The notes below the pieces were generated by a model, which had not been told where the DNA came from, did not search any database, and saw nothing but the letters and a program-made list of their open reading frames with translations. DNA of 64,000 nt from Saccharomycopsis fibuligera x Saccharomycopsis cf. fibuligera (taxonomy: Eukaryota; Ascomycota; Saccharomycetes; Ascoideales; Saccharomycopsidaceae): contig CP012817.1 in the NCBI GenBank assembly GCA_001936135.1, positions 1,674,001 to 1,738,000 on the forward strand, in the 5' to 3' direction. The translations under genes and the position numbers were made by a program. Shown piece by piece: positions 10,544-22,014 of the stretch. Position 1 is the stretch's first letter, and every line of letters starts with the position of its first letter.

Positions 10544-13438
10544 ATGAACTCAGCAGATCAAAAATTTGCTAATGATGTCGATAAAAAGCTTAGCGAAAAA
10601 CAATGGTCTTTTTATCATCCCTATTCGCCGTACGACATCCAGTTGCAGTTGATGTCCAAAATATACGCCACTTTGGAAAATGGATACAAAGTGGGAATTT
10701 TTGAAAGTCCTACGGGTACTGGGAAGACATTGTCTATAATTTGTTCAACAATGAGTTGGTTGCGTAGCCACCGCAAAAAAGTTTTGCTTAAGCAACAGAA
10801 AAACGATCTGGAAAAAGCAAATTATAGGGAAACTAATGTGGATACCCATGTCGCTGATGATGACGATGAGCCAGATTGGGTGAAACAAACATACTACAAT
10901 AATTTTCTCAGTGAAACTAGAAGATTAATTGAGGAATATGAAGGCTATTTACAAGAACTAGCGGAGGAGTACAAAGACATTTATGATGCGAATTTTGGTG
11001 GTGATGATGAGGATGATACAAGTGATATTACACAATTTAGAAACTCATACGAGATTAACCAAGCCGGAAGTATTAATAGTACCAAAAGAAAATTCAACAA
11101 TAGCAGAGGTATAATACCAAGGAAAAAGAAACCTTCGGTGAAGATAGAAATTGAAGATGAGCAAGATTTTTTACCAGATGATTATATTGATGAGCAGAAA
11201 ATTGAAAATTATGATACATCACTACAGGAGAAAAACAGTGTATTGAATACCGAAATCAAGCAAATGATTAAATCCATACAAAGCAAAAGAGAAGCGCAAG
11301 ACAAAAATAACCGATTTGAAAAATTGTTCAATGGAGATATTGATGGCTTTAGCGAAGAAAAGATCACCATATTTTTTACTTCCAGAACCCATTCTCAGTT
11401 ATCGCAGTTTTCAGAGCAGTTAAACCTTACACAATTTCCATCTTCGGTTGATGGTATGAAATTTCACGAAAAAATTAAGTATTTGCCAATGGGGTCAAGA
11501 AAACAGCTTTGCATTAACCCTCGAGTTTCCAGGTTGCAAAATACTTCGTTAATTAATGAAGCCTGTTTGGATTTACAAAAAAAGCAAAAGCCACCATCTG
11601 GCAGCAAAAACGAGAAACAACAAAAAAATACTAAATGTTGTACCTACTATCAAAATTACCAAGACGATTTACGTAATTCCGGTGGGGAAACTATTGGGAA
11701 AATGCGGGATTTGGTATTTAGCAAGATCCAAGATATTGAAGACTTGAGCAAAATTGGTCAACGTTTTAGAGTTTGCCCGTATTATTCTGTGAAAAATAAC
11801 AGTGCATTGTCAGAAATTGTATCTTTACCATACCAACTAATTCTTGATTCTGAAATTAGACAACTGTTGAATATCAACATTAAAAATTCTGTGGTAATTA
11901 TTGACGAAGCTCATAATTTGATGGATACTATAGTGGCGATTAACTCTGTGAAAATTACCACAGAAGAACTTGAGCTGATGCATTCATGTTTGAAAAACTA
12001 TTTTGTAAAATTTATGAAAAAATTAAATAGCGGAAACAGAGTACATTTACTAAAGTTAACCAAAATTATCAAAAATTTGATTGACTTTGTTCAGAATTAC
12101 GAGTCAAAGCATAAAAAAAAAATTAAAAACGGTCTTGAGATCAATGTCAATGAGCTTTTCAAAGATTCCGTGGGTGGTGATTTGATCAATATTTATAATT
12201 TGGAGAAGTATCTCAAAGAGTCGAAAATTGCGTACAAAATTGAGAATTACAATTCTGCCAGAAAGGAACCTGGTGAACTGACCCATAACTCTGACCAGTC
12301 CATACCATTGTTATTCAAAGTTATTAAGTTTTTGAAACTTATAACGAATCCGTCAAAAGAAGGCAAGCTATTTTTCAACAGTAAAAAACCAGAACTGAAG
12401 GGGCCAGCTGATCTCTCTGTGCTGAACATCATTTCATTAAACTATATGCTTTTAAACCCAATGGAAGTGTTTAGAGAGATTGTTGAAGATAGTAAATGCG
12501 TTCTTTTATGCGGTGGCACCATGGAGCCTGTTGAAGATTTTAAAAATTTCTTATTCCCATATTTGGAGCCTACCAAGATATTAACTTTCAGTTGTGACCA
12601 TATTATCCCCAAAGAAAATCTTACAGTAATACCTGTACGGTTTTACAGCCCTAAAGAGCAAAAACAACAGCAACCATTTGATTTTTCGTTCACCAACAGA
12701 AATAACCCACAGATGATCATTGAGCTAGGACATAGCATTGCCAACATAATTAGTGAGATTCCTGATGGGGTGGTTGTTTTCTTTCCTAGTTATAAGTATT
12801 TGAGCGACGTGCTCGCGGTTTGGCTAGAAGATAATGGTGGCAAAACATGGCAACGAATAAATATGCTCAAGAAGGTATTTTTTGAACCAAGGGATAGCAA
12901 ACATGTAGATGGTCTTTTAAGAGATTACGCTGAACATATCAGCATAACAAGGGAAAATTGCAAACAACGAAAACAAAAACCTAGTCTTCGCGGTCAAACT
13001 GGTGCAATCCTTTTGTCTGTGGTTGGTGGTAAAGTTTCTGAGGGGATTAATTTCAGCAACGAATTAGCTAGAGGAGTAATTATGATTGGTCTACCTTATC
13101 CAAATATCTTTAGCGGAGAAATCATAAATAAAAGGAGATACATTGAAGAAAGCGTCATGGCGAAAGGGGGCACTACTCAACAAGCAAAATTGAAAAGCAT
13201 GGAGTTTTATGAGAATTTATGCATGAAAGCAGTTAACCAAAGTATTGGGAGATCTATTCGGAATCGCAATGATTTTGCGGCAATATATTTGGTGGATCAA
13301 CGGTTTGGCAGTCCAAAGATCCAGAATAAGTTGAGTGAATGGGTTAGGAAAAGATTAGTCAAAGAAAATGAGGAAACTTTGAGCATTGTGGAGATTCAAA
13401 GATTGACTAGAAAATTTTTTGATCATAATGAGCGATGA
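10544..13438 (+). CDS. CHL1: CHL1, FeS DNA helicase of the XPD/DDX11 family
   Basis: A 964-aa superfamily-2 5'-3' DNA helicase required for sister-chromatid cohesion and replication-fork processing in its family. Walker A is SPTGTGKT at about residue 55. Cysteines of the FeS cluster region follow at about 322-420 (LCINPR, CCTYY, RVCPYYSVK). DEAH lies in VVIIDEAHNL at about 453, and helicase motif VI is QSIGRSIRNRNDFAAIYLVDQRF at about 899 (split here only for naming). N-terminal SPYDIQLQLM resembles the Q motif. The annotated start is the ATG at 10544; the preceding in-frame codon is TTG. It is about 100 aa longer than the S. cerevisiae enzyme, owing to an acidic insert after motif I. The CTG codon at 11864-11866 sits at a site where I recall Ser in the S. 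cerevisiae protein. Confidence 0.93.
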   Translation: MNSADQKFANDVDKKLSEKQWSFYHPYSPYDIQLQLMSKIYATLENGYKVGIFESPTGTGKTLSIICSTMSWLRSHRKKVLLKQQKNDLEKANYRETNVDTHVADDDDEPDWVKQTYYNNFLSETRRLIEEYEGYLQELAEEYKDIYDANFGGDDEDDTSDITQFRNSYEINQAGSINSTKRKFNNSRGIIPRKKKPSVKIEIEDEQDFLPDDYIDEQKIENYDTSLQEKNSVLNTEIKQMIKSIQSKREAQDKNNRFEKLFNGDIDGFSEEKITIFFTSRTHSQLSQFSEQLNLTQFPSSVDGMKFHEKIKYLPMGSRKQLCINPRVSRLQNTSLINEACLDLQKKQKPPSGSKNEKQQKNTKCCTYYQNYQDDLRNSGGETIGKMRDLVFSKIQDIEDLSKIGQRFRVCPYYSVKNNSALSEIVSLPYQLILDSEIRQLLNINIKNSVVIIDEAHNLMDTIVAINSVKITTEELELMHSCLKNYFVKFMKKLNSGNRVHLLKLTKIIKNLIDFVQNYESKHKKKIKNGLEINVNELFKDSVGGDLINIYNLEKYLKESKIAYKIENYNSARKEPGELTHNSDQSIPLLFKVIKFLKLITNPSKEGKLFFNSKKPELKGPADLSVLNIISLNYMLLNPMEVFREIVEDSKCVLLCGGTMEPVEDFKNFLFPYLEPTKILTFSCDHIIPKENLTVIPVRFYSPKEQKQQQPFDFSFTNRNNPQMIIELGHSIANIISEIPDGVVVFFPSYKYLSDVLAVWLEDNGGKTWQRINMLKKVFFEPRDSKHVDGLLRDYAEHISITRENCKQRKQKPSLRGQTGAILLSVVGGKVSEGINFSNELARGVIMIGLPYPNIFSGEIINKRRYIEESVMAKGGTTQQAKLKSMEFYENLCMKAVNQSIGRSIRNRNDFAAIYLVDQRFGSPKIQNKLSEWVRKRLVKENEETLSIVEIQRLTRKFFDHNER

Positions 13439-13657
13439 TTTTTTTTAAATTTGATTTTGAGAACTTGCTACGAGATACTACTAGACTAGACAACTAAATA
13501 TTATAAATAATATCACTAAATTTTTACAACCTATAGGTTATATATTCAACAGAAAAAACTGGAAATAGAGAAAGGAAAACAGGAATACAGGGCAAAATCA
13601 ATAAAGCAAACGACATAATAAAACCGAATAATGGACTAAAAGGACAAAATTAATGAC

Positions 13658-14776
13658 TTAAATAGCCTTGCTGGTAGGAGAATCCAAGCTCTTGTCAAGC
13701 TTGATGAGTACCTTACCTTTAGCATGATGGGTTGCCAATTTACTAAAAGCATCCTTGAAATGCTCAATGGTGTATACACTATCAACAACAGTATGAAGTT
13801 TCTTATCAGCGAGCAAATTAACACCGGCTTGCAATGCGTCTTCATCTTTAGGAGTCCAAGCAAACTTGTAAATATATCCTGGAGAGAAAAATCTTCTGTA
13901 AAGTTGTCTCAAAGCTGCTCTAGCAAAGTGAGTGACGGTGGTAAAAAGACCAGCTCTGTAATCCAAGACAAAATCACCAACAATTGTTAAAAAGACAGAC
14001 TTGTGATTGAGTTTAAGGATCTCGTGAGCTTTAGCCAAAATGTCACTGTTTCCAACAGTATCAAGAATAACGTCAAATTTCTCCCCTGCAAAGTTATTAG
14101 TAATAAGAGATTCAACATCTGCGACAGTGTTTGGATTTGTGTCGTAATTTATAGACTTAACCTCAAGGCCAAAAGATCTTTGCAATGCATCAGTCTTGGT
14201 AGATTGAATAGAATACAAGTCATGAACTCCGATAATGTCTTTAAGTAATTCAAGTGTGAAAAGACCAGCCATAGTACCGCCACCAATGACGAGAACTTTA
14301 GATTGTTTAGTAATATGGTAATGGTTGTAGACCAAATCGTAGGCAGTCATATAGGATAATGGCAAGGAGGCGGCCAAGTCAAATGAAAGGTTTTCTGGTA
14401 CTTTGGCAAAAAAGAATCTACCATATTTGACTTTAAAGTATTCGGCAACTGGACCCTCATATTCCGGTACACTTAAGGTTAATCCTACAACTCTATCACC
14501 AGGGATAAGTTGAGTAATTTTAGAACCAGTAGCAACCACGGTACCAGAGAGTTCTCTACCAATACCAAATTCCTTGCCAAATGGATTGGTGATGCGATTG
14601 GTGTTGCTGTAAAGAACCAAATCTACCGGATTCAATGTGGAGTAAGCAACTTTGATAAGCACATCATCTTCAGCAAGATCTTGAGGTACTGTAATGGTTT
14701 CCTGTCTAAGGGTGAAGTCTTGGGAAGCAGAAGTGTACTTGATAGCTTGGAAGTTGTAAGAATTAGAAGCAGACAT
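13658..14776 (-). CDS. YIM1-like medium-chain NAD(P)H oxidoreductase
   Basis: A 372-aa zinc-free medium-chain dehydrogenase/quinone-oxidoreductase protein. The N-terminal GroES-like half carries LIKVAYSTLNPVD and IGRELSGTVVATG. The nucleotide-binding motif is VLVIGGGTMAGLFTLELL at about residue 163, followed by FDVILDTVGN. No structural-zinc Cys cluster is present. The organisation and length match the fungal YIM1/AST1 group, whose members associate with lipid droplets or mitochondria; the substrate is unknown. It is convergent with CHL1 (219 bp between stops). The start at ATG 14776 is followed by a typical short N-terminus without a presequence. Confidence 0.75.
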   Translation of the reverse strand: MSASNSYNFQAIKYTSASQDFTLRQETITVPQDLAEDDVLIKVAYSTLNPVDLVLYSNTNRITNPFGKEFGIGRELSGTVVATGSKITQLIPGDRVVGLTLSVPEYEGPVAEYFKVKYGRFFFAKVPENLSFDLAASLPLSYMTAYDLVYNHYHITKQSKVLVIGGGTMAGLFTLELLKDIIGVHDLYSIQSTKTDALQRSFGLEVKSINYDTNPNTVADVESLITNNFAGEKFDVILDTVGNSDILAKAHEILKLNHKSVFLTIVGDFVLDYRAGLFTTVTHFARAALRQLYRRFFSPGYIYKFAWTPKDEDALQAGVNLLADKKLHTVVDSVYTIEHFKDAFSKLATHHAKGKVLIKLDKSLDSPTSKAI

Positions 14777-14981
14777 GTCGATGTTATGTATGTGTCAATT
14801 GTGTCAATTGAATAGCAGTAGTAAAGGGGTCAAAAAGATGACTATAGAAGAAAAGAAAAAAGATCAAAAAGAGGATAAGCTTTGAGAAACCCTTTAGTTT
14901 ATGTACTAAAACACAGTAGAGCAATAGAGCAATGCACCAGCGATGAGGCTTCGCAATTTTGCATGCACCTCCTGTCGGCAA

Positions 14982-15020
<39 letters not shown>

Positions 15021-15270
15021 AGTAAATAGAATAATAAATCGGCAGGCGGCTGCAACTGTTTCTGAAACGGTGCCGAAAGTGCTATTTATTCAGCAGTTAG
15101 CTGAGATAATAAAAAACCATAAACTACAATAGAAGTTTCCATCTTTCTAAGCCTGCAGGTATGTCGCACGACCCTGCCAGCCCTTCTGCGGACTTAAGCT
15201 GGCTCAATTTCATCTTGACGGAATTATCTTGTTACTGTGCATGTAACCTTTATCGTCGCAAATACATTCA

Positions 15271-15311
<41 letters not shown>

Positions 15312-16322
15312 CGGTATACCATATCTTTCTCTTATAAACGTATAATCTCATAGGCATCAAACTTTGCCACTGCTAACCGTTATTTTTTGCTGGAATGTGA
15401 ATGCATTTAACTGTGCAAGTGAAACAGAATTCCCGTTTTTTCGCTTATCTCGGGATTACTAATTATAATATGCGGAGATAAAATAAAACATCGGACGTAC
15501 GAGCTTGCACTTGCGTCAAGGGTGGCGGTTATAAGGCGCAAAAGGCAGCATGCATGATGATCGGTTTTGCAAATTCTGCGCAAACATTACTGGTTTGGAT
15601 TGAATCTATGAAAACAGTTGAGGAAAAAATATATTACAGTTTTGCGGCAATTTGATATACCAAATGATAAAGAAGAAACTGAAAATTTGGAATTATCGGA
15701 GCTGTCATTAACAATAACAAAGAGGTTTATGACCATTACTAATGTAAAATGAATTAGGTTACTAGTGCTAATTTATTGGTAAATAGCCAATCCAGATTTT
15801 TTTTTTTTTTTTTTTTTTTGAATCAATTGGAATTAATAAAACAGTGAAAACTGTTTTTGCTGCTTTTAAATTATTCACAAGAAAAATGAAAAATGGTATC
15901 TATATATAAGTTTTTGAAAATATGCTGAATGGAATGCAAAAATACATATATAAACAACTAAATGGAAATGATGAGCAGCACAATAAGAAAGCAGTGCTGC
16001 TAAATGTAAATGCTTAAGAAGAAGATGAGTTATTGTGACAGGGAGTAATGGAGAATAATAACAAGAGATAATAAGTAGAAAATAAAATCAGCCGTGATCA
16101 TGAAAACGATAAGAAATAAAACAAAAAAACCAGAAAAAAAATGAACGATATAATGGTATGAAGACATAATAAAATTATGAGAAATAAAAATATAGGAATT
16201 CATCAACGAAACTCTGATTGAATGGCTCTCGTAAAATGAACAGGAAAAACAAGCTTAATGTGACAACGGGAGGAAAGAAAAAAATTAGAAGGTTAAAAAG
16301 GTTTTTTTAAAGGCAAAGTCAT
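14777..16322. other. Long intergenic region upstream of the YIM1-like gene
   Basis: About 1.5 kb between the YIM1-like start and the RPO41 stop. It contains an A29 run at 14985-15013, thirteen TTG repeats at 15272-15310 and a T23 run at 15797-15819. The half next to RPO41 is very AT-rich. I see no coding or RNA gene. The half nearest 14777 presumably holds the promoter. Confidence 0.55.
15272..15310. repeat. (TTG)13 microsatellite
   Basis: Thirteen perfect TTG units in intergenic DNA, not inside any supported reading frame. Confidence 0.95.
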
Positions 16323-19300
16323 TCAACTGAAAAAGTATTTACTATCAGTAACTACCTTCACATCGAAATTACCTTTTTCTGGAATAACTGGACATCTAAA
16401 TGGAACTATGACATTACAGTTTGCCACATTAGTAGCATCTGGTGTATCAAAATGGTTAATAGCCAATTTCTCTTTTTTATGCTCGTGTTTGCTACTGAGT
16501 AACAACATGTCTTGAATTTCTTCTTCCGTCAAACAGCTTACGGAAGTTTCCATATTTTTACCATTTTCTACCACCTCTTCGTCACTCAGAGTTAACATGC
16601 TCAATCTTCTTCTTTCCATAACGAGCTCATCACGCAAAGTGAGAGTCACACCATGTTTTTTGCGGTATTCTTTTCTGAATGCAAGAATTTTTTTAACCGC
16701 TGGATGGCTCTTTTGAACATTAACGAGAAGCATATTACCTCTATATCTATTTTCAAACTCATTTTTTACTTTAGTGACTAAATCAACCTGATGCAACTTG
16801 ACAAACTGCTCCCTTAATGCTTTGTTCATAACATCAATAGAAGCGGCATGGGTCCAGTAAGAATCATGCACAGAAGCAAAGGCGATTCCTTCTTTACCAC
16901 ATTCGATAGCAGACATTAACATATGTGTGGCATCTAAAGAATGGATGAAATTTGGTGGAAATGCCGTGACTTGTCTCGATGAAAAAACCTCATTGACTTC
17001 AAATGGATCAGAAATGAAAACTGTTTGCAAATTGGTAGCCACTTGCTTTTTGTTGATATGTCTATAAGGCTGAACCACTGGTAAGCCTAGTGGAGTAGTC
17101 CAAATTACTGCACTCATATTCTGAGGCTTACCGTTCTTCTGGTTAATTAAATGATCTTCATCCAAATGTAAAACATTAACGGATTTGGTCACTCTTCTGG
17201 CACATTCACTTAACCAATCTTGAATTAAATGGGCACCAGAGAATAAACTTCTGATAGCACCAAATACATGAGCAGTCAAGTAAACAGAAAGATGAAAACA
17301 TTCTTCCTTATCTGGGAAATAATCAGTCAATTGTTTTCTAATTTGAGCAGTAGCGCCAATATATGTGACACCGTATACATTAGTCATAACTGTCTGTTTA
17401 ACTACCTTGCGATTAATAACGTTAAGCAATTTCTCGGCGTACTCGTTTCCTTCAGCTTTTTCCTTTTGCAATCTTTCCTTTGTCAAAGCAGCCACAAACG
17501 CATACACATCTTTCGGCGTATCACTTGGAACCAAGTTGACTTGATTAGCACCCTCAATGTCACCACCTAAAGCGGCATAATGCTGCAAACCATTACAGGT
17601 ACCATCTTGGTGCACTGGTTGATGTGAAACAAATTTGCTTGGATCTGGCAATTTAATAGCTTCCGTAATCTCAAACATGGTAGCCAAAGCTTGCCACGGA
17701 TCATCGGCAGTAAGCCAAAATCCATTTTTGTCATATGGGTTAGCAACAGATTCTTGAATTTTAGAAATATTGTCATCAACAAATTGAATTCTCTTGTCAA
17801 ATGGTAATTTAGAATGACCAAACAAATTGGCCAAGTGAATCTTTAGCCATGATAAACCTTTTGGCCCCAATTCTTTGCCTTCCCAAAACATTAATAAACC
17901 TCTGCTTAAATCATTACCCAAATGGTTGAAATGTGGAGAAATTGGATATGCTCTGCCTCTAAAATCCAAGTTGTGAGGAAAATAAAATCTTTCACCAATA
18001 AGAGCTCTTGCAATTTCCAACTTGTAATTTGTGTCACATCTTAGTGATCTGTTCATTGAATATTCGTTGGCAATTTTCTTAGCTAATCTTTGCCAATCTC
18101 TCTTTGCAGTTGGTTCTGCATCTCTTGGTGGAGGTGGTGGAATATCTGGAGCTTTCTGATCTTTTGGAATGGCCAAAAAATCTTCACCGGTATTCCAGAT
18201 CTTACTCATGACTCTAAGGATTCTTTCATTAACAGTCCATGCTGTTTCGCCAAGAACATTCAACCCTTCGTAAACTTGCTCTAAGTCATTTCTTTTACAG
18301 GCAGTCTTAACGTAAGCTATTTGTTCAGCGGAGTCTTTGGATCTGATAACGGTATTTTGACTAAAATAGTAACCACCTGAGTTGTAGGTGGTCCATCTTT
18401 TTGGTTTGTTCAACATTGGGAAAGATTGTGGGAACACAGAATAACTCAAATCTGAAGAACCTAATTGGTGCAATAAGCTCTTATGCAATTTCAACACCCC
18501 TAATCTCGTACCATTGGAATACTGGTATGTATGAGTAATAGCTGGAACTTCAGCAGTAACCTCTCTGTTAGTTCTTGGATCAATACCTGTGACTGGCACT
18601 TTAGCAACTTTAATCAATAAACTTGTTAACGCAGAACCAAGCTTGGCTCTAATATCCTGAGGCCATATTTGAGTTTCATCAAGCATGTTGCTTCTAAATG
18701 TCGATCTTGATCTTTGAATCATTCTTCTTAATCTTTGAGTTTTTTCACCTTGAGATAAACCCGAAAATGCGTTTTTCTCCTTTTCAAGCAAGGTATCAGA
18801 TCTGTGTTCTTGTTCAACAGCTTTCCCCACAGACAAAACTGCTCTGGCGGATTTCATACCTTCAAAAATACCACCAGTAGAATTAAGTCTCAAAATTTCC
18901 AAAATTGTAATGACTGTCATTTTCTCTGGAGTTACTAATGACAAAAATGGTGCAACTTGACTCAAATGTTTGATACGCAATCTTTGAGCTGGATTGTCTT
19001 TGTACAAGTCACTGTTTTTGGCCAATTCACCCTTGGCATTCAGTTGAGCTAGAATTTTTTTACATAGATCAACTTCTGCCCGAACTAAAGGCAACATGTC
19101 TTGATACCATTTCCACAACTGAACATTCAAACCTTTATTTTTCACCATTAAACCACCACGCTCTTTAACATTTTCTGCATTAAACTTCCAACTTTCTTCA
19201 GCACCTTCAATAGATCTTGCTTCTAATTGACGTTGTCTATCTTCATTAAACTCATCAAGCAACTGGTTGAAAAGTTTCTTGTCTTCTTCGTTGGTTAAAC

Positions 19301-20438
19301 TTTTATATATTTCGAAAAAATTCACTGTTTGTTTGTCTTTATCAACAAACTGTTCTGGATTGTCCACTGTAGCTAAAAATTTTTCCAAAAACGCTTCGCC
19401 AGACTTCATAGACAATGCTAGCAAACTGTGTCTAATAACTTTCATACCAAATGAGTCCACTGATTTAAGGTCATCGTAGCCCAATTTTTTCAATGTTGGA
19501 GGAATATCTTTGGTCCAGGTAACATCGCCATCAGTTTCTACTGAACTAGTGGTCGTGCCATTTGCATCGTTATCTAAATGTTTGCCCTTTGCTAATTCCT
19601 TGTCAACCTCATCGCTAGCAATTCTACCATTTTTAGAGTTCAAAGACTCAAGCACCAAAGATCTATATTCTCTTGGAATGTCTCTGGAAGGAATATCTTG
19701 CTCACGAACAATTTTTTTCAAATTAACTATCGATAGCACATCAACGTGGCGCAATATCTCCTCGAGGCTTCTGTCTTCAGCAACCCATAGCTTCAAGTAT
19801 TTGGCATATTTTTGATCACCGGCACTTGTTGCACTATCTATGGCCGTTCTGATCAAAATGGCCACGCTTCGACCATCAGAGGCAATACGTTTATATCTTC
19901 CCTTCATGTTCATAACAAATGTTTCAACATCAAGCAAAGAAACATTTTCTTCCCTAGACCAAGCAAACAAATATTTGTTAAGCGCCTCCATGAAAGTGGT
20001 GACGGAAATCACACGACCATGATCTGTGATATCGTAAAGAGAGTCTAGCAACGTCAAAGCTCTAGGGAATTCTTTGTGAGACAAACAAGCCTCAAGTAAA
20101 GACCATACTTGAATGATATGTTTTGATATAGACTGCTCTGATGAAACATCGTATGGAGATGGCCAGTCATTCAAACCGGCTCTACTATTCAAAGACGCAG
20201 ACAACGAGCTGGATTGGTGCTTCAATGCCGATGGTGGTGGTGGTGGCGCAAGCCTGTCCATAAGTTGAGACACAGTGGAATTTTTCATACTTGAATCCAC
20301 CGTTGGTTTGGAAGCCTTATCGGTAGAATGGACGAATCTGACATATTGATGCTGATATTGATTGACAAAACCGAGCTGCTGATGATTGAATGTTGCGACG
20401 GACCTCTTGCAAAGAAAGGCGGTTCTTCTCGAGAGCAT
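16323..20438 (-). CDS. RPO41: RPO41, mitochondrial RNA polymerase
   Basis: A 1,371-aa single-subunit T7-type RNA polymerase that transcribes mitochondrial DNA. The catalytic C-terminal domain shows the palm motif DGTCNGLQHYAALGGD (about residue 943), the fingers/O-helix segment RKVVKQTVMTNVYGVTYIGA (about 1012) and the second catalytic Asp in VHDSYWTHA (about 1189). The protein ends in KYFFS, as yeast homologues do. The frame stays open 89 codons upstream, but that part is Phe- and Ser-rich and unlike the family. The ATG at 20438 gives MLSRRTAFLCKRSVATF, a good mitochondrial presequence, so I chose it. Length agrees with the S. cerevisiae enzyme (about 1,351). It is divergent from SNF7. Confidence 0.95.
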   Translation of the reverse strand: MLSRRTAFLCKRSVATFNHQQLGFVNQYQHQYVRFVHSTDKASKPTVDSSMKNSTVSQLMDRLAPPPPPSALKHQSSSLSASLNSRAGLNDWPSPYDVSSEQSISKHIIQVWSLLEACLSHKEFPRALTLLDSLYDITDHGRVISVTTFMEALNKYLFAWSREENVSLLDVETFVMNMKGRYKRIASDGRSVAILIRTAIDSATSAGDQKYAKYLKLWVAEDRSLEEILRHVDVLSIVNLKKIVREQDIPSRDIPREYRSLVLESLNSKNGRIASDEVDKELAKGKHLDNDANGTTTSSVETDGDVTWTKDIPPTLKKLGYDDLKSVDSFGMKVIRHSLLALSMKSGEAFLEKFLATVDNPEQFVDKDKQTVNFFEIYKSLTNEEDKKLFNQLLDEFNEDRQRQLEARSIEGAEESWKFNAENVKERGGLMVKNKGLNVQLWKWYQDMLPLVRAEVDLCKKILAQLNAKGELAKNSDLYKDNPAQRLRIKHLSQVAPFLSLVTPEKMTVITILEILRLNSTGGIFEGMKSARAVLSVGKAVEQEHRSDTLLEKEKNAFSGLSQGEKTQRLRRMIQRSRSTFRSNMLDETQIWPQDIRAKLGSALTSLLIKVAKVPVTGIDPRTNREVTAEVPAITHTYQYSNGTRLGVLKLHKSLLHQLGSSDLSYSVFPQSFPMLNKPKRWTTYNSGGYYFSQNTVIRSKDSAEQIAYVKTACKRNDLEQVYEGLNVLGETAWTVNERILRVMSKIWNTGEDFLAIPKDQKAPDIPPPPPRDAEPTAKRDWQRLAKKIANEYSMNRSLRCDTNYKLEIARALIGERFYFPHNLDFRGRAYPISPHFNHLGNDLSRGLLMFWEGKELGPKGLSWLKIHLANLFGHSKLPFDKRIQFVDDNISKIQESVANPYDKNGFWLTADDPWQALATMFEITEAIKLPDPSKFVSHQPVHQDGTCNGLQHYAALGGDIEGANQVNLVPSDTPKDVYAFVAALTKERLQKEKAEGNEYAEKLLNVINRKVVKQTVMTNVYGVTYIGATAQIRKQLTDYFPDKEECFHLSVYLTAHVFGAIRSLFSGAHLIQDWLSECARRVTKSVNVLHLDEDHLINQKNGKPQNMSAVIWTTPLGLPVVQPYRHINKKQVATNLQTVFISDPFEVNEVFSSRQVTAFPPNFIHSLDATHMLMSAIECGKEGIAFASVHDSYWTHAASIDVMNKALREQFVKLHQVDLVTKVKNEFENRYRGNMLLVNVQKSHPAVKKILAFRKEYRKKHGVTLTLRDELVMERRRLSMLTLSDEEVVENGKNMETSVSCLTEEEIQDMLLLSSKHEHKKEKLAINHFDTPDATNVANCNVIVPFRCPVIPEKGNFDVKVVTDSKYFFS

Positions 20439-20856
20439 TTTTGCCTTGCTTGACAGAAAGTTAAGGACCAAGTGTATTCCTGAATGTTCCTTAAGCAGAG
20501 GAAGAAAGGATAACAATCTGGAGATACTGGAGCAGAGGATAATAGTGATGATGGGGTCTTGGAAAGAGATGGAATCTTGACTAGGGTGATTTGATGTTTT
20601 TTTAAAAAAAAAAAAAAAAAAATTTTTTCTGCAAAAGGAACGAGAGGTCACGAGCCTAAGTGCAGCAAAAGAAAAACAAACCGAAAACAGAAAACAGAAA
20701 CTCATCGCCAGCTAACGAGTGTTTAACAGATGCCAGTGGCAGCAGCAGCGCTATCGTTATCACCAAGGCTCATTTGCCCCTATAGCACATCCATCAACTC
20801 ATAATTACACATTGCCATACTCAAGCACAACACACTAAGATACATAAACACACGCC

Positions 20857-21555
20857 ATGTGGAGCTATATGTTCGGGGGCAATGCCCAGAAAAAGAAAGA
20901 AACCCCTAAGAAGGCCATCATCCAGCTCAGGGAGCACATCACTATGCTCAACAAGAAACAGGCGCACTTGGAAAGCCAGATCGATGCTCAGGATCAGATT
21001 GCCCGCAAGAATGTTGCAACCAACAAAATTGTAGCCAAAAATGCATTGAAAAAGAAAAAAAATTTTCAAACCCAGTTGGATAAAATTTACTCCCAGATCG
21101 AATCCCTTGAAACCCAGTTGGAGGCCATTGAGTCCGCTAATTTGAATTTGGCCACCATGAACGCCATGAAGGATGGCGCAAAGGCAATGAAACAGATGCA
21201 TGGCGATTTTGATATCCAAAACGTAGACCAGACTATGGACGACATCAAAGATCAGCTCGACGTTGCTGCCGAAATATCCGATGCTATTTCAAGACCATTA
21301 GGTAACGAAGTTGATGAGGACGAATTGGACGAAGAACTAAAGGAGTTGGAAGAAGAGCAGCTCGACAACGAATTGACCAAAATTGGCGAGGACAACAAAA
21401 AACAAGCTGCTGCCCAACCAAGTAATGCAAACAAAAATGTAAATCTTCCAGACGTGTCAAAGTTGCCAAACTTGAACAACAAGCCGAGCGAAGTGGCCGA
21501 TGAAGATGAAGATGAAAAAGCCTTGAGAGCCTTACAAGAAGAAATGGGTGTTTAG
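20857..21555 (+). CDS. SNF7: SNF7/VPS32, ESCRT-III subunit
   Basis: A 232-aa charged helical protein. The N-terminal half is basic (helices 1-2, AIIQLREHITMLNKKQAHLE) and the C-terminal half acidic, the ESCRT-III/charged multivesicular body arrangement. Snf7 polymerises on endosomal membranes to drive cargo sorting and vesicle scission into multivesicular bodies. The C-terminus (DEDEKALRALQEEMGV) contains a likely MIM/Vps4-interacting helix. Length matches the S. cerevisiae protein (about 240). The start MWSYMFGG is typical of the family. It shares a 418-bp divergent promoter region with RPO41. Confidence 0.95.
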   Translation: MWSYMFGGNAQKKKETPKKAIIQLREHITMLNKKQAHLESQIDAQDQIARKNVATNKIVAKNALKKKKNFQTQLDKIYSQIESLETQLEAIESANLNLATMNAMKDGAKAMKQMHGDFDIQNVDQTMDDIKDQLDVAAEISDAISRPLGNEVDEDELDEELKELEEEQLDNELTKIGEDNKKQAAAQPSNANKNVNLPDVSKLPNLNNKPSEVADEDEDEKALRALQEEMGV

Positions 21556-22014
21556 TTTTTTGTGCACTTAACACTTGTTATTTATGTTGTCATTTTTTAT
21601 ATTTTTATGCTCTTTTTTTTTTTAAACACATATTTCTGCTCTTTTTTTCCTGTTTTCATTTTTATTCACCTATCTCCGTTATTCTTATACTTCTCCTTTT
21701 CTAAACTTTAGCATGTTAACTATGATTTATCTATTTTTTGTTTTACTCATTTTCCTCTTTTAAAGGCTGTACTTGGTTCAGTCTACTTACGGATCACCCT
21801 TTTTGCAATTTACAATCATGGAGGGTTAGCTTATACAGTTGGCAAATATGCTCCAAAGAATGCTAGCGCATAAAAGCAGCTCATTTGGTTGAAGTTAAAA
21901 AATCAATAAACCGAATTTTTCAATTTCTATATGCAAGTAGTAAAAATCTATATTCATTGTGTGTATATACACATGTATATTCTGTAATTACACTTTAAAA
22001 TACACCATTTGTGT

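Noticed and set aside
20439-20705. N-terminal extension of the RPO41 frame (89 codons).
   Set aside because: The segment is Phe/Ser-rich and unlike family N-termini, while the ATG at 20438 gives a good presequence and the expected length.
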